The notes below the pieces were generated by a model, which saw only the letters and a list, made by a program, of their open reading frames with translations, was not told where the DNA came from and ran no database searches. A stretch of 64,000 bases of DNA, from positions 24,016,432-24,080,431 of the forward strand of contig LS997566.1 of the NCBI GenBank assembly GCA_000469685.2, written 5' to 3'. This document shows positions 1-10,845 of the stretch, piece by piece. Source of the stretch: Haemonchus contortus (Eukaryota > Nematoda > Chromadorea > Rhabditida > Trichostrongylidae). The stretch's first letter is position 1. Each line of letters starts with the position of its first letter. Made by a program: the position numbers and the translations under genes.

Positions 1-602
1 CCTTTACCACTTCGTGCGAGATAGTTTTCAGTAAGGTGGAGTCGTGAGAAAGTGGAGCCGCAGATGTTCAAGACTTCAAAATGGAACGGTCTGATCAGAT
101 TCTGTGCAGGGCCGCTCCCAAACTGCTTTTTCCATGCTTCGATGTCAAATACTGAAAAGCATGAATAGGGCAAACTGCCACAGTACTAATGCATACTTCC
201 GGGAGGACACTTCATTCGAAGGAGTTATCAAGGAGTATACAGTTATATATTTGTAATTATACAGATAATATTTGAAGGAAGTTGTACATTGGTTCTCTAG
301 AATATGCACCAGACGAGACCATGTACTGTAGAAAAGGTAGGCTTTGCAGAAACCGCAAGAACTTCCACTACAACCTACTCTATTCTCGCAGGATTGGCGA
401 GCCTCGGACAAGACTTCGGCCTCAAATAGTATTAAAACCTGTAATAGTGCTGTCCGGGCACCATGCTTATCCATAACCCGCCAACATTGTGAGACTTTCG
501 CATCGGCAGTGCGGCGAAGAAAAGCAGTTAACAAATCATCAAATTAGAACTCTATTTTTAGATCTTTGACTGTTACTTCTCTTTCACAAAGTTAGCTTTC
601 AG

Positions 603-713
603 TTTTTGAATACTTGTCCTCCAGCGCTTCCACCACCACCATTAACTGGAAAGTGGATCGTTACCTATGCTAGCAAGAAGTGGCTACAGACAACAATGGC
701 CGATCTAGACGAA
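603..713 (+). CDS. Candidate internal exon, possibly lipocalin-like
   Basis: A 37-codon open frame lies between a good acceptor (GCTTTCAG) and a GTACGT donor, in phase 0 at both ends. It encodes a Cys-Pro-Pro stretch, a run of four prolines, then Leu-Thr-Gly-Lys-Trp-Ile-Val-Thr-Tyr-Ala-Ser-Lys-Lys. A G-x-W followed by beta-type residues is the opening signature of lipocalin/calycin folds, and secreted nematode proteins of that class often begin this way; the family call is inference. An alternative acceptor at 623-624 would shorten the exon. A possible next exon is listed at 901-959. The rest of the gene was not found and may lie off the left edge. Confidence 0.45.
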
Positions 714-900
714 GTACGTAGGCCTCTCACTTCGTAAAGTATTAGATTTATTGCTAACGCATCACGATTGGTCGTGGTGAATTCTCCAGATTACCTTCTT
801 ATTTTTCGACAGCAGAGCGAAGCGGTACACCGTATTCAGAGGTGTTCCATAAAAAAAAATCCGTGATGAAGGAGAAGATTTTCAATGTTTCCGTTTCCAG

Positions 901-959
901 GACCAAATTAATAGTGATGTAATCGGGTGCGCTTCGTTGCGCGCGTCCGTTGAAGCAAG
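901..959 (+). CDS. Weak candidate exon following the 603-713 exon
   Basis: The acceptor CCGTTTCCAG precedes a phase-0 frame starting Asp-Gln-Ile-Asn-Ser-Asp-Val-Ile-Gly-Cys. It matches the phase left by the 603-713 exon. The donor (AAG before GTCACA) is poor, and the frame stays open to a stop near 1027, so the true end is uncertain. No family is recognised. Confidence 0.25.
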
Positions 960-2348
960 GTCACACCGCAGCCGTTGCATGCGGCGGGTCAGCCCGCAAT
1001 ACTTGACAGACGTCGCAGTTGTCAGCTGAGCATACGATTTGCGCATGGTCCACGGCATTCAGCTCAAAGAGATAATAACAAGAACAAATGCAAATCATTC
1101 GCTCCACTGACAATTGGTGGCACTGTAATGTCATCTCGAGACCTCAGTGGCTGCTTTCATAGTCCGTCGGCCGGGGGACTACTCGGCCTACAGTATCGAG
1201 CAAGATTCAGTTGTAAACAAGTGACAAGCGGACCCCTTAGCATTGATAACAAAACGAGGACCCCAATGTATAAGCTCCGGACCAACTGCTCTGTTAATTG
1301 TTTTGTAAGGTACTTAATGTTTATGGGTGGTTAACTGTGAAATCGAAGCCACGCTATTCAATCGATCCGACTCTGACGCTTCCTGAAAGAACATTAGTAT
1401 GGTATCCATGGAATTTATGTAAACATGAGATGGTGACGAAAGGGGGCGAGGATTGGTGGAAATTCGGAATCTGATAGGCAAGTCGCTCTTAGTCCAATGT
1501 TCTGCACGGGATCGGACCATTGTCTCCTCCGCACTGGAACTCAATATTAATGCTTTGTAGGCCAGCCGTCACATCGAAGAAATGAAGCCCTAAGATATTC
1601 ATTAACCGGGAACACTCTGTATCTTTTGCGAATTCATTAATTTCGTTATAGTCAACATCGACGAGATGTACAGCAGGCTTGTCGAACTATCTTCACGATA
1701 AGGCTAGGAAGGCTTAGAGTTTACAAGTCAAAAAGGGGCACTCGTTTCAACAGCCATGAGTTGATACGCCAACGTGGAACCACTCGAGATGCAGGCGATT
1801 ACCAACTAACTAACGTGCGGTCTTGCGAAGTTACGCAGAAGACGATAAAGCAGAGCTGTTACTGCATCTCGAAGCATTATGGCTAATACCCTCGCTTCAG
1901 TTCTCCCTTCCGAAATGCCACCATGAAGACGAAATTCTTTTAGGCGTCAGGTCCCGATAGAACTCAACGCACGTATGGAGAATTTTTCGCAGTTATCATC
2001 AGAACCCTAGTTCGCCCAATTTCGTTGGAATGTAGAGAACTCAGCTCAAGAAAAAAGAAGTAAGACTGTGTTGCGCTGTTTAAGAGCGGATGAGCGATAG
2101 GGCAGCTATCTCTCTATCTGCATTCTGCCGCTGAGAAGCTTAGAAACTTTCCACGCCACAGCATGTGCAGAAAGAGAGCCATGCGAACAAGCAGCGAAGT
2201 GAAGGAGGTCCATTACGATTGATCATATTCGCGCATTTGTAAGACTTACCTAGGTATTGTGAGAGAACTAGAAGCCGTTATTTCTCCCACTCATCAATCG
2301 GAAGGAATCCTCCATTGTTCATGAAAAGTGGGCGGTGATAGAAGGTCG
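960..2348. other. No recognisable gene
   Basis: Only short chance frames are visible. A fragment at about 1148-1175 matches the terminus of the TA-flanked foldback family found at 4329 and 48948. Nothing else could be supported. Confidence 0.5.
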
Positions 2349-2739
2349 GGCCCGGGAACTTCTCCCCTAACACGGCCTCGCACACGCCGCACGCGCCGCG
2401 CATCGCAGAATTGCGATGGAAGTTTGGAGCGCGCAATTTGTGAGGTAGGGAGTCCTTTAATTATTCGAATTGGCTTGCCGCTCTTTTCAATTCCAATGCA
2501 GTCTTGATCGTCGTTTATATAGGAGGAGTCATTTTAATTGAACAAGTCTAATAAACATGAAAACTAAGAAGAAACAGAAGAAAAAACGATAAAATCCAAT
2601 GAAAAAGCAAGCCAGTCGAGGAAAAACATCGCGTCCTATCGATTGGCGGGGAGGCGAGGTGAGTACGGTAATTACAGTGACATTCGCCGCATGCCGCAAG
2701 GGAGAATGCCGCGATAGGGGAGAAGTTCCGTTACCCATA
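2349..2739 (+). repeat. Unclassified dispersed repeat, copy 1
   Basis: This stretch is similar along its length to 54610-55020, in the same orientation. Shared landmarks are CGGG-CCGGGAAC near the start, a GC-rich block (CGCCGCACGCGCCGCGCATC here), TTATATAGGAGGAGTCATTT, AAGTCTAATAAACATGAAAA, and GAGAAGTTCCGTTACCC at the end. An A-rich lysine-coding-like middle is present in both copies. No terminal inverted repeats or target duplications were clear, so the class is unknown. Confidence 0.75.
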
Positions 2740-3772
2740 GAAGGTCTGGATTCTCGAATTCTCAACAATTTTGCGACCTGAATCACATCACTCTGCAAGG
2801 AAGTCATCTCCGGAGAAAGGAGTTCGGAATGGCCCTACCATCCTCCCGATTGGGAACGATAATGACAGGGCAAAAAGAGTTCAGTGATAATGACAGTGAA
2901 GGAGGCAAAGAATACCCTGCTTCCTACCCTCTATCTTTCCATCTCTTGGAACTGCCACCCTGACGCCTTTTAGGACTACCGGCCGATAGCCAGACTTCTT
3001 CACGTAAGCTCTGGTACAGAAGGAGTTTCCCTAAGTGTTTCACTCGAAAAGGATCTTTCCCTCTCCTACCTGTCTCGCGACAGGGTCAATGCATAAGTTC
3101 ATAGCGCCCAATGGAGCAGATCGGTGATCAACGGAATGAGCGCCTGGTGCTACATACATGTGAATACCAAGCTACATATCGACTGGCTACTCTGCCGTCT
3201 CCTGTACCCCTTCCACAATTCCCACTTAGCGATGTCCACAAGTTCCGAAAGTCCTAGTACCGTAATTCCACGACTCTCGAACAATGGGTAACCACCTAAC
3301 CAAGCAACCCTTAGCAGGGTAGGAAATGGATTTCATAGTTTGCGAGTACAGTGAGAAGGTAACAGAGAATGTGAAAGTGAGGGTGGTAGGACCAGTTTGT
3401 AAGGCATCGCTCGAGTCTCAATTTCGTGCTTCCTTCCATTGAAACTTACCGTTAATATCATATAGCAATACCTCCACAAACAGCAATACCTCCATAACAA
3501 TCTATTCTCGTCAACTTCACATATTGCTATTGAATTTGGTTAATGGCACATTGCATTTCAATTTAGGCCATTGATCTCCTCGCGAATAATCAGAATGTAC
3601 CTGAGACCAAACCGCTAAGCACAATCTTTCGGCCTGAGGTGTCGATCTCCTGTTTGAAATTGGAATGTAAGTTGTTATATAATTGCATTCACTCCAGAGT
3701 AAGTCTTACTTTTCTGGAGCTGAACAACGGAAATTCTGTCATTCCATTCTGTTCCAATGGCAGCTCACTTTA
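2740..3772. other. No recognisable gene
   Basis: Unique-looking sequence without a credible exon or repeat that I could identify. Confidence 0.45.
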
Positions 3773-4021
3773 GGGTATGGGTTCTTACGTGCGTCCGAGG
3801 ATGCGCGCGGCAAATTGCGCGGCGGAGTGCGTGGTGATTCGAACGACTCTGGTCCCTATCATTGGGGCTCACACTCGAAGTAGAGTAGTTCAGTAGGGTC
3901 AGCTGATACTACTTATCTACTTTACTTCAAATTTGGGCCCCAATGATAGGTGCCAGAATCGTTCGAATCCCAACGCACTTCGCCGCGCGCATCCTCGGAC
4001 GCACGTAAGTTCCGTCCCCCC
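3773..4021. mobile_element. Foldback miniature element, family A copy 1
   Basis: This is a near-perfect palindrome: the left arm (TTACGTGCGTCCGAGGATGC from 3785) is mirrored by the right arm ending at 4008. The inner block GCGCGGCAAATTGCGCGGCG and the CTATCATTGGGGC motif are mirrored as well. The same architecture occurs at 5795, 52621 and 55809. Outer boundaries are set by comparison with copies 2 and 3. The flanks (TCACTTTA and TTACTCTA) could be a decayed target duplication. It has no coding capacity and would depend on an outside transposase. Confidence 0.8.
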
Positions 4022-4328
4022 TTACTCTATTATAGAGTGCGATTACCAGACTGTCATAGTAGCAACGAGGCATGCAAGCCATATCGGGTCGGCCTGTTGA
4101 AGTTTCGTTAGATCGTGGAACCAACGAAAGCTCACATGAGAGACAGCAGAAACACGTGTGCCATGATGAGTGCGCCTCATTAAGGCTCACAATTGACGAT
4201 TTTTCAAAGTTTCCTACGAATTACTTCTGCAGCTTCTTAAAAATCAGCCTGTAGGATTTTTTGTTTGCCTTTCCCTTCATCACTCGTTCTTAAGAATTAT
4301 TCTTACACTCTGACATCCTCGTATGTAG

Positions 4329-4631
4329 ACTGCTTTCATATTCCGCCGGCGTGCCATCCGAGGCAGTGCTAGGGGGGAGGAGGGAGGCAGGCGGTCGGTC
4401 AAGCCCCTTCGAAGGACTGAAAACAAAGAAAAACAAGATCAAAAACCAAACAACCAGGGGCTTGTGCAAATGGTTTTTGATCTTGTCTCTCTTTGTTTAC
4501 AGCCCTCTTAAGGGACTTGGGCGCGACGCGACCGCGTCGACCGACGGTCTGCCTCCCTCCTCCTCCCTAGCACTGCCTCGGCTGGCACGCCGGCACGCCG
4601 GCACGCACGCCGGCGGACTATGAAAACAGCC
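4329..4631. mobile_element. TA-flanked foldback element, family B copy 1
   Basis: The element begins GACTGCTTTCATATTCCGCC and ends GGCGGACTATGAAAACAGCC, its inverse. Sub-terminal GGCAGTGCTAGGGGGGAGGA is mirrored by TCCTCCCTAGCACTGCC. A central hairpin is built on AAGATCAAAAACC/GGTTTTTGATCTT. TA dinucleotides lie next to both ends (before 4329 and just after 4631), consistent with a Tc1/mariner-type target. The second copy is at 48948-49209 and a terminal fragment is near 1148. Confidence 0.8.
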
Positions 4632-5794
4632 GTAGAGGCCGCTCGCTCTGGAAATCAGTCAACGACATAGCACTGAAAGGGTTGCTAGAGAATGCACACT
4701 ACTCGATAGCGTTGCGTGAATTCATCCCACGTTTCCTCTATGCATTTGGAAATGTAAGCAAAAAAAGAAATAAAATGGCATTCGGATTGCAAGGTCTAAT
4801 TGACGACAGATAACGAGAAGTTTGGTTTCACGCAGATTTCCAAAACACTGTCATTCAGTCGTTTAGTAGCTTCAAAATTGTGTTCGTCAAGTCAAGTGAA
4901 TAGCCAAGTTTAACTTAATTAATCGGAATTTTAGTTGCACCCCAAGGAAATGGCGTAAAATCTGCTTTTGAAATTTCGTACCTGAAAAACAAGAAGAAGT
5001 CATCGCTAATCGGAGAGCTCGCTGCACTAGCTGACAAATCATTGCATATGGTGTTCCTGCCGTCATTGAGCATCTACAGTACGTTTTTTTCGAGCTTGGC
5101 AAAAATTCTCTCAGCAGCTGGCAGACTTGGTGAAAAGATCACTAAAATTAACATTGGCAGTCAAATGTCCAGGCCCTCTATACTATTACTGCATCTCAGG
5201 AAAAAAATGTATGATGTCACTTGCCGACGCCATGCTCTCTTGCTATTATATATGATAATGACAAGGGTTTTGCAGTCAGAAACTGAGAATTTTTTTGGAA
5301 TTTTTAAAAGTCGGCGATTGTTGTGCAGCAGGTGTCGAAATGGGTTTACTTCAAGAAACAGTCAATCAAAAGAAAAAAGTGTTACGTCAACTTCAGAACT
5401 TCTTGTATATTTCGAAGGTTAATCACGGAAGTCAGAAATAAATCTTTCAGTGGTCGTCGTCTACACAACTGCAACTGTCAATGAAACTCCGTTCGATGTG
5501 ATTGTGCTCAGCGAAACAAGCACCTTCCCGAAGTGCGACAATTTCTTGATTCTACAACGTTCACAACAATCGTCTCGGATTTTTCAAATAACTTCTGCTA
5601 TGGGGGCAAACTTTCCTTCGAATCCGCTCCATCAAATCCAGTGCGAAGATGACGGCGACGGAAGGGTAGTCATTAGGCCAGCGGGAATTTCTGGTGGCTA
5701 GCGTGAGAGTAGTTGTGTGACAGAATAAGTGCTTTTTTCGAAACATTACGGTTTACCCTTCTGATATCCAACCTATTCCTTACACCTGCTAGAT
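4632..5794. other. No supported gene
   Basis: Short frames exist on both strands at about 4.9-5.1 kb and 5.4-5.7 kb. None has a recognisable domain or a convincing splice context. Confidence 0.4.
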
Positions 5795-6053
5795 GGGGGA
5801 CGTGCGATTCGTGCGATTCTAGACGAGCGCGGCAAATTGCGCGGCGAAATTCGCGATGATTCAAACTGCTTTGGCGCCTATCACTGAGGCACAAACTTGA
5901 AGTGGAGTACTTTATTAGGGTTGGACAATCCTACTAACCTACTTTACTTCCAATTTGGGCCCCAATGATAAACGCTGCAATCGTCGAAATCGCATCGAAC
6001 CTCGTAGCGCAATTTGCTGCGCGCACCCAGAATCGCACGAATCGCCACACACC
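5795..6053. mobile_element. Foldback miniature element, family A copy 2
   Basis: This is a 259-bp palindromic element. Left arm CGATTCGTGCGATTCT (5805-5820) is mirrored by AGAATCGCACGAATCG (6029-6044). The central GGGCCCCAATGATA block is shared with the other family A copies. It is flanked by a perfect 10-bp direct repeat, CCTGCTAGAT, at 5785-5794 and 6054-6063. A 9-10 bp duplication is typical of Mutator-like elements, so this is probably a MULE-type foldback (inference). Confidence 0.85.
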
Positions 6054-6063
6054 CCTGCTAGAT

Positions 6064-7289
6064 ATGTGGATAGATGGCATCGTTCAGGGTGAACGCAATA
6101 ATACTTCCCCTCAAACCCATATAAGCATAATTTATTGTTAGCTCGCTCTAAGTGATAGTCATGTTTAAGTTTTACTGAGCCAAAAACTTTCCCGAAACCA
6201 ATCCTCTCTGATTACCAGAAAAGCGCTCGAATATGCAACAGCTTTAGTCACCGTTGTCACTGCTTTGAGTCAAAGTTTCTATGTTAAGGATGCTGTAGAT
6301 AATCTTTATAAACTTACTATTTTTAGTCATTGTTGTGAGAAGAGTAGAATTAACTATTGAAAAAAAGGAATGCTATTGTACATTTCTTGTTAATTATTGT
6401 TAGAGACCTCGCCGCTCACGATTCGATGCACACAAATGGCATAGTCAATTTAGAAAAAATCTAGAAATGGATGTTTTATCGCTTGAAAGTAAACTGGCAT
6501 TTGTTTCTGTTGCCATGGAACATCATCTGCTTATTCCGTTCGAATCTAGAGCTAGATTATGCGGTCATACGAATGCACTTGGACTCAAGTCACACACCTC
6601 TTTTGTGCTAATAAATTAATTTTGTCCAACAGATTAGCTGGATTTGGGCAGGTTTGTAGGTACAGTTTTACAACGCAATCTTGAATGTGAATATGCTCAT
6701 TTTGAGAAATCAAAAAGGTCGCAAATAGTCAAGCTCTGAGAGATGAAGCCAAAAAGGTCGCAAAGTGCCAAGCTTCTAGAGATGAAGCTTTTGGACTAAT
6801 TCAACCCTTTGAAGGATAAGATTTGATATGTGGACGCTGTCTGTCACGTCTATTTGGTAGTACATCAGCTCTGTCCGAGGTTTCCCATGTTTTCCTCAAA
6901 TAGACAGTACCGACAGGGGCCTTTTACGCGAGCTTTGATGTATTACTTTATATGAGAATGTGAATAACGCGCGAAAAGTGAAAGCTATATTAACTCTCAT
7001 CAATGACAATGAATACTACAACATAGCGAAGTTAAGGATCTTATCGAAGGAACACTGGAATGCAACATTTCGCAGGCCGAATGCACTACCTTCCTCATAA
7101 AATGACCTACAGTATATTTGTGTTTACTGTAAGAGTGATAGTACATCATGATCACATAAACACATTGCCTGTATAAACTCTCATGAGTAGGGTCGCATTC
7201 ACTTTTGTCTCGTCTCATGCTTTCGAATAAAGCTTCCACTCAACACGACAAGGACTTAATATGAAGCAACATTGATGGGTAATCGCATA
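6064..7289. other. No gene; short direct duplication at about 6702-6785
   Basis: Two near-identical units of about 40 bases lie side by side. Each starts AAAAAGGTCGCAAA and ends AGAGATGAAGC. The rest has no recognisable coding sequence or dispersed repeat. Confidence 0.5.
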
Positions 7290-8110
7290 ACACCTACGGT
7301 CATTTTCTCAGCAGTCATTTTCTTGGGCCTCATCGAGAAGTATGTTCTGCATACTATATGTCGATGACGTGTTTACTACTGGAACAACAGCAGAAGACCT
7401 CGTGGAAGAACAGAACAGACTCAACTCTCACAATGCTAATATAACCTCACCAGTTGAGATCGAATAAAAGATGATTTCTAGCATTCCTCAATACGAACTA
7501 CATTTAGGTGAAGGACGCAAAGAACGCTTATCGTTCAGAAAAAGTATTTTGCCGGATTCTTAGGGCGCATACCATATTTATATGGAGGCAAACGCGCAGG
7601 AATTCCTGAAAACGAAGAAGAACATGAGCGGATTCAGTCGTTGGCTCTCAAACTGAAAGTATTCTTGTTAGTAACAGATACTTCGTGGCAATACGGGGAC
7701 CTGGGTCACGGGCGGTGTGAGCCTCATTAGGCTCCTTGTTGACGGCAAAACGGCACACGAGATGAACCTCGTCGTGAAAAACTGCCAACTTCTCATTCGA
7801 ATTTTTCCGACGCTCTCTTAATATCGTTCTGAATTTACGAAAAACAGCCCCGCGAACAGTCTCGTCGATACTGTACATCCCGGATATCCCAACTCTACGA
7901 AGGACAATGACAGTCTTGTCGATACTGAACATGCAATCTTCACGCCACCGTCTATTCGAATCAATGTGGAGATTGTGGAGAAAAGTACGTGGAAGAGACC
8001 GCAAGACCCTTGAAAATCAGCCTGGACGCACATAGAGGAACATTAGCCAATCTCGCTGCCTACCCACACAGCAGTTTCTACAGGCACATCTTCACTTGAG
8101 CAAGGAAAAG
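7290..8110 (+). pseudogene. Penelope-like retroelement fossil
   Basis: Broken frames carry two diagnostic pieces of a Penelope-like element. Near 7340-7470 a frame reads Leu-Tyr-Val-Asp-Asp-Val-Phe-Thr-Thr-Gly (the reverse-transcriptase YxDD motif) and runs on for about 40 codons to a stop. The sequence just before it aligns with the block before YIDD in the better-preserved copy at 13846-16991. Near 7960-8030 a frame reads Gly-Asp-Cys-Gly-Glu-Lys-Tyr-Val-Glu-Glu-Thr-Ala-Arg-Pro-Leu. This matches the start of the GIY-YIG endonuclease domain, which is specific to this retroelement class. Stops and frameshifts are frequent. Confidence 0.75.
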
Positions 8111-8929
8111 AAAGCGCTCCATGCCACGACGTAAGGGGTTTGCAAATTAATCGGTATGCCCTTTGGGGTCGAAAATTATGGAGATGTAAGTATAGCTCAT
8201 CAAACCGGATATCATTGCAAAAAAAAAGATGCTTGACCTCTGAAAGCGATTGAATATAACACTTTCACGCTTCAGGATAGGAGCGGTGTCCGTTCTTTAA
8301 TCAATTTCTCCGCCAACACGTCCACACCCCTATTACACTTAATATATCCGGTGAACATGGTTTAATTCAATGCGCTTTATGTCGCGTCTGATAACTAGCT
8401 AATTGTATGCAACTATAGTACTGTAAACCTAAAGTCTTATAAAGGCATTATATCGGTCCGTATAAGTCTAATAAATAATAATACTAATGAAAGTGAAGAA
8501 ACAAGTTTTGTGAAGCACGTACCAAAGACGACGTGTGTTCCATTCAGACATTCAGAGATCATAAAATTTTGAACGTTTCTGCAATAAGGCAAGATCAACG
8601 GAGCTGTTGGTGCTTAAGATTAAATTGGGGAAGCTGGTCTCAATGAGTTGGAGTACTGTGTGTACGCTCATAACCGAGAGCAGAAGTGATAAACTCCAGT
8701 AATAGCAAAGCTGACATGACTAGTCACGATGAAGAACAAGCTACCAGGCCTCTTGATCCATCATGCAATATCATCGCAAATTTGTCTTACAGTAGTATAA
8801 TTTGCAGTGAGTATACGTACAAGTGGGTACCTTTACACGGCACTAACACAAAAGTGTATCGTCCCTCCTTAAGGACTCTGATGTTACACCGGATACACCC
8901 GTCGAAACCAAGTAATTTTTTTTTTGATT
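8111..8929. other. No recognisable gene
   Basis: An open frame of 94 codons (8686-8970) overlaps the start of the LINE fossil and may be part of it. Otherwise nothing is recognised. Confidence 0.4.
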
Positions 8930-10845
8930 TACAGATACATGGAGAGAAAGATCATTTATTCCAAAAGTAAGAATAACTTCTACAGATATCTCAATTCTAG
9001 GCTCAGAAAAAGATGTCGGCTTTTTCCTTGAAGATCAAGGTTGCCCAATAAATGACGATAAAGAAAGAACTGATATTTTAGCAAAGGTTTTTCAAAACGC
9101 TTACTCAAAAGATGATGATGGTGAAGTATCTAGCGCCAATCCTATTTTTCCTGTCATGAGTGACTCGTTTGGTTTGATAATGAGAAGATTTATAAATTAC
9201 TAAATAGTTGGCCTAAGTCTCAATCGGATACGCCGGATCATCTAGTCTTTGGAATTCATTAAAAAGGTGGCGCACATTATCTCGGAACCACTTGCATTCA
9301 TATTCAATTTAAGTTTCATGAGGGCAGAGGTGCCTGTGAGGTGGCGTGTTTCATTTGTAACTCCTATCCTCAAGAAGAAACCCGTCTCGTGTCCATATAA
9401 TCACAGACCGGTCATCCACCTTCGCTAGATTGCTTGAAAAAGTTTTAAAGCAAAGGATTGTCCACTTGGACTTGGATGGATTTAGTATCATCTCTGATTC
9501 GCCGCATGGCTCTCAGAAAGGCAAATCTACTGTTACTGCAATGCTGCAGTCTCTTAATGACTGGACAGCGTACCTAGACAATGCTCAAGGTGCAGATGTT
9601 GTTTACCTGGACTTCGCAAAGGCATTTGACAGAGTCTCCCATACTAAACTTATCTATAAGCTGGCACTAGTAGGTATTCATCCTCGGATTATAGCTTGGA
9701 CTAAAGCCTTCCTCAGTGGTCAATCCTTTGCTGTTCGCGTCAATGGTATCTTTTTCGAATCTGCGCCTGCGCGCGGTGATGTACCACAGGACTCTGTATT
9801 GTCCCCCATCCTCTTTAATATCTTCACATACGAACTACCGGAGTCAGCTGGCTCGTAGGGAGTGAAGTGCGTTGCATTCGCGGACGATTTCGAGCTCTAC
9901 TATCCAGTTTTGACAAAGAATTACTTCAGAATGCTATCAATGATATCAGCTGCTGGACAGCGTAATGGAACCTGCCCATTTCCCAAAAAAATTCAAGGTT
10001 CCACATTTAGGTCAAGTTGTTGTTGATCCCTCCTATTCAATCGGTGATGTACGGTTAGAGATGGTGGATGAAATCAGAGACTCGGGTTTCCTCATCCGTA
10101 GCGATCTGAGCTTCGACGACACTATTCTACGATAACCTCCAGCTCTCACATTCAACCTGTTCAGAGCTTTGACAACTAAGGATGCTCTTGTGCTACTCAG
10201 AGCTTACGTAACTTACGTCAGACCCCTATTAGAATATGGGACCGTTATATTTAATCCGCACAAAGTGAAAGTTAACAACACTTCAAAACACTTTTACTCG
10301 AAAGCTTTTCCTGAGAGTGCTCAGTTTTGAGTATGATCAGACCCCTTCTGGAGTAACACGGAACGCCAATCTCAATCTTGAACCTTTAGCGCTCAAAAGG
10401 AGGGAATTTGATTTGATAACGTTCTTCAAGATTTTTCATGGTCATTCGGTGCTCAAGCCAAATAATTTGTTATTCTCTAGGGAATCGTGAACTAGGGGAT
10501 GCCCTACAAAATTTTCAATTGCCAGGGCTAAACGCAACGTCAGACGCCACTTTTTTGTTAACAGAGCTAGCTCGGAGTTTACTAGGCTGCTTAGACTAGG
10601 TTTTTCGACGGGCAAGTTCATTCAAAAAAGCCTTAGAAAAGTGTCTTACATCCCAACATGCTTTGTTATGTCCTTCGTTTTTTTTGTTTAATATTTCTTC
10701 TTTTTTTCTTTCACTAAGTAGCTCCTAGTTAACTTTAGATTGCCTAGAACTTTCCTTCCGTTCGCTACTTCTGGGTTTTATGCTTCTCATTATTTTAGCG
10801 TGGGTGTTATCCTGTGCAATAAACAACTACAATTACAATTTTACA
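8930..10845 (+). pseudogene. CR1/Jockey-group LINE fossil (reverse transcriptase)
   Basis: This is a degraded non-LTR retrotransposon. Frames near 8936 give a Lys/Arg-rich linker (Ser-Lys-Asn-Asn-Phe-Tyr-Arg-Tyr-Leu-Asn). The longest open piece (9430-9858, 142 residues) holds the RT palm: Tyr-Leu-Asp-Phe-Ala-Lys-Ala-Phe-Asp-Arg-Val (motif A) and the Gly-Asp-Val-Pro-Gln-Asp-Ser-Val-Leu-Ser-Pro block. A stop precedes the catalytic Phe-Ala-Asp-Asp at about 9874-9888. A later frame near 10200 gives the conserved thumb-side Tyr-Val-Arg-Pro-Leu-Leu-Glu-Tyr-Gly. The 3' end has AATAAACAACTACAATTACA, a short-repeat tail typical of CR1-like elements. The 5' endonuclease region is missing. Not functional. 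Confidence 0.85.
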
